Below, piece by piece: positions 63,551 to 64,000 of a DNA stretch of 64,000 bases. The notes under the pieces are model-generated. The model did not search any database. It saw only the letters and a list, made by a program, of their open reading frames with translations, and was not told where the DNA came from. The translations under genes and the position numbers were made by a program. The first letter of the stretch is position 1. Every line of letters begins with the position of its first letter. Origin of the DNA: Bacteroidota bacterium (GTDB lineage: Bacteria; Bacteroidota; Bacteroidia; M30B66); assembly GCA_027483445.1 (NCBI GenBank), contig JAIXUS010000005.1, positions 255,628 through 319,627 on the forward strand, written 5' to 3'.

Positions 63551-63824
63551 TCCTTGCCTAAAATAGGTTGACTTTTTTGGTTCAACATTGATTTATTTCC
63601 ATCGGGCAAACATGAGCCTGAGGTTCTTCTCTTGGGCAACAGTATAACCTTAACAAATACAGTGATTTTGTCACTTGAAATGTTCAATTCCAATTTTCAG
63701 AGAAACTCAAATTGCCCGATAACACCATTTAGAATAATTCGATACCCCCAAAATGTAACTGGAAGCTGCGCGCTGGCCCCGGGAAATGCTGCGAGCCATG
63801 CGCAGGCGGGAATTCCGAACGGCT

Positions 63825-63869
63825 TAGAAAGACCACAAAATCCCACGCGACCGTTTGTGTGTCTTTCTA
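63825..63869. repeat. Near-perfect 15-bp inverted repeat
   Basis: TAGAAAGACCACAAA (63825-63839) and TTTGTGTGTCTTTCTA (63854-63869) pair with one bulged base, leaving a 14-base GC-rich loop. No gene is present in this part of the window. Confidence 0.6.
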
Positions 63870-63918
63870 GTCGTTTGCAAGGGAGTGGGGAAGCTTAGCA
63901 GTTCCCTACACTTTTTGC

Positions 63919-63946
63919 GGTACTTTTTGGTCATGCAAAAAGTGCC
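63919..63946. repeat. 11-bp hairpin with A/T-rich stem
   Basis: GGTACTTTTTG pairs with CAAAAAGTGCC (one wobble) around loop GTCATG. Similar ACTTTTTG...CAAAAAGT elements are, as I recall, common between genes in Bacteroidota; they may act as bidirectional terminators. The surrounding 63551-64000 holds no recognisable gene. Confidence 0.5.
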
Positions 63947-64000
63947 AAAACCTCGCTCGGCAGCATGTTCCGAAGCTAGCCGTTAAGCGGCATTTGTAAT

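Overview
The window reads as a chromosomal segment of a member of the Bacteroidota, probably a marine or aquatic Flavobacteriia/Cryomorphaceae-like organism. The evidence is several secreted proteins with type IX secretion (T9SS) or gliding-motility-associated C-terminal domains, DUF7948/SBBP-type surface proteins, and promoters of the Bacteroidota type (TTTG, about 19 bases, TAnnTTTG), the clearest being upstream of the single tRNA gene. No taxon was assigned by search; this is inference from gene content.

Layout. (1) 1-8.1 kb: secreted/surface proteins, including two tandem DUF7948 paralogues (the first cut by the window edge), a T9SS type A protein, a DUF2141 protein and a gliding-motility C-terminal-domain protein. 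(2) 8.4-17 kb: housekeeping and metabolic genes: tRNA-Asp, neutral ceramidase, a VOC-family lipoprotein, an unknown envelope protein, an AlkD-type DNA alkylation repair protein, a pirin-YceI operon and a dGTPase-type HD hydrolase. (3) 17.3-34.8 kb: T9SS cargo: a serine hydrolase, two giant tandem adhesin-like proteins (2278 and 1870 residues) with homogenised C-terminal segments, and a reprolysin-type metallopeptidase. (4) 35-61 kb: an accessory/defence island, with its core genes (36.9-57 kb) all on the minus strand. From upstream to downstream in transcription order it holds a four-gene type I Zorya operon (zorB? order B-A-C-D), a type I restriction-modification operon interrupted by accessory genes (hsdM, AlbA_2/AAA_4 regulator, DUF3883, PD-(D/E)xK, hsdS, HhH-glycosylase-fold protein, hsdR), and a toxin-antitoxin-SecB-like chaperone (TAC) module. 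A zeta-type toxin pair between a complete and a truncated GIY-YIG gene lies on the right. (5) 61-64 kb: small hypothetical proteins, an L,D-transpeptidase lipoprotein and several repeat families.

How it fits together. The island is bracketed by related gene pairs: an HTH/coiled-coil gene broken by an in-frame TGA plus a GIY-YIG gene on the left, and a GIY-YIG gene plus an intact HTH/coiled-coil gene on the right. An internally deleted insertion sequence with perfect terminal repeats and a 6-bp target duplication sits at the left edge. Inside the hsd operon a frame-shifted copy of the hsdM 3' end directly before the DUF3883 gene suggests that the AlbA_2 regulator was inserted secondarily. In front of the right-hand HTH gene lies an unusual array of eight GTGGCA/TGCCAC motifs in the orientation ++--++-- with 12-15 base spacing. 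A GC-rich structured repeat (core GGGCGTGCCCC ... GGGTCGGGC ... CCTCACGC) occurs three times, outside the island. All identity statements were made by eye; no database search was run.
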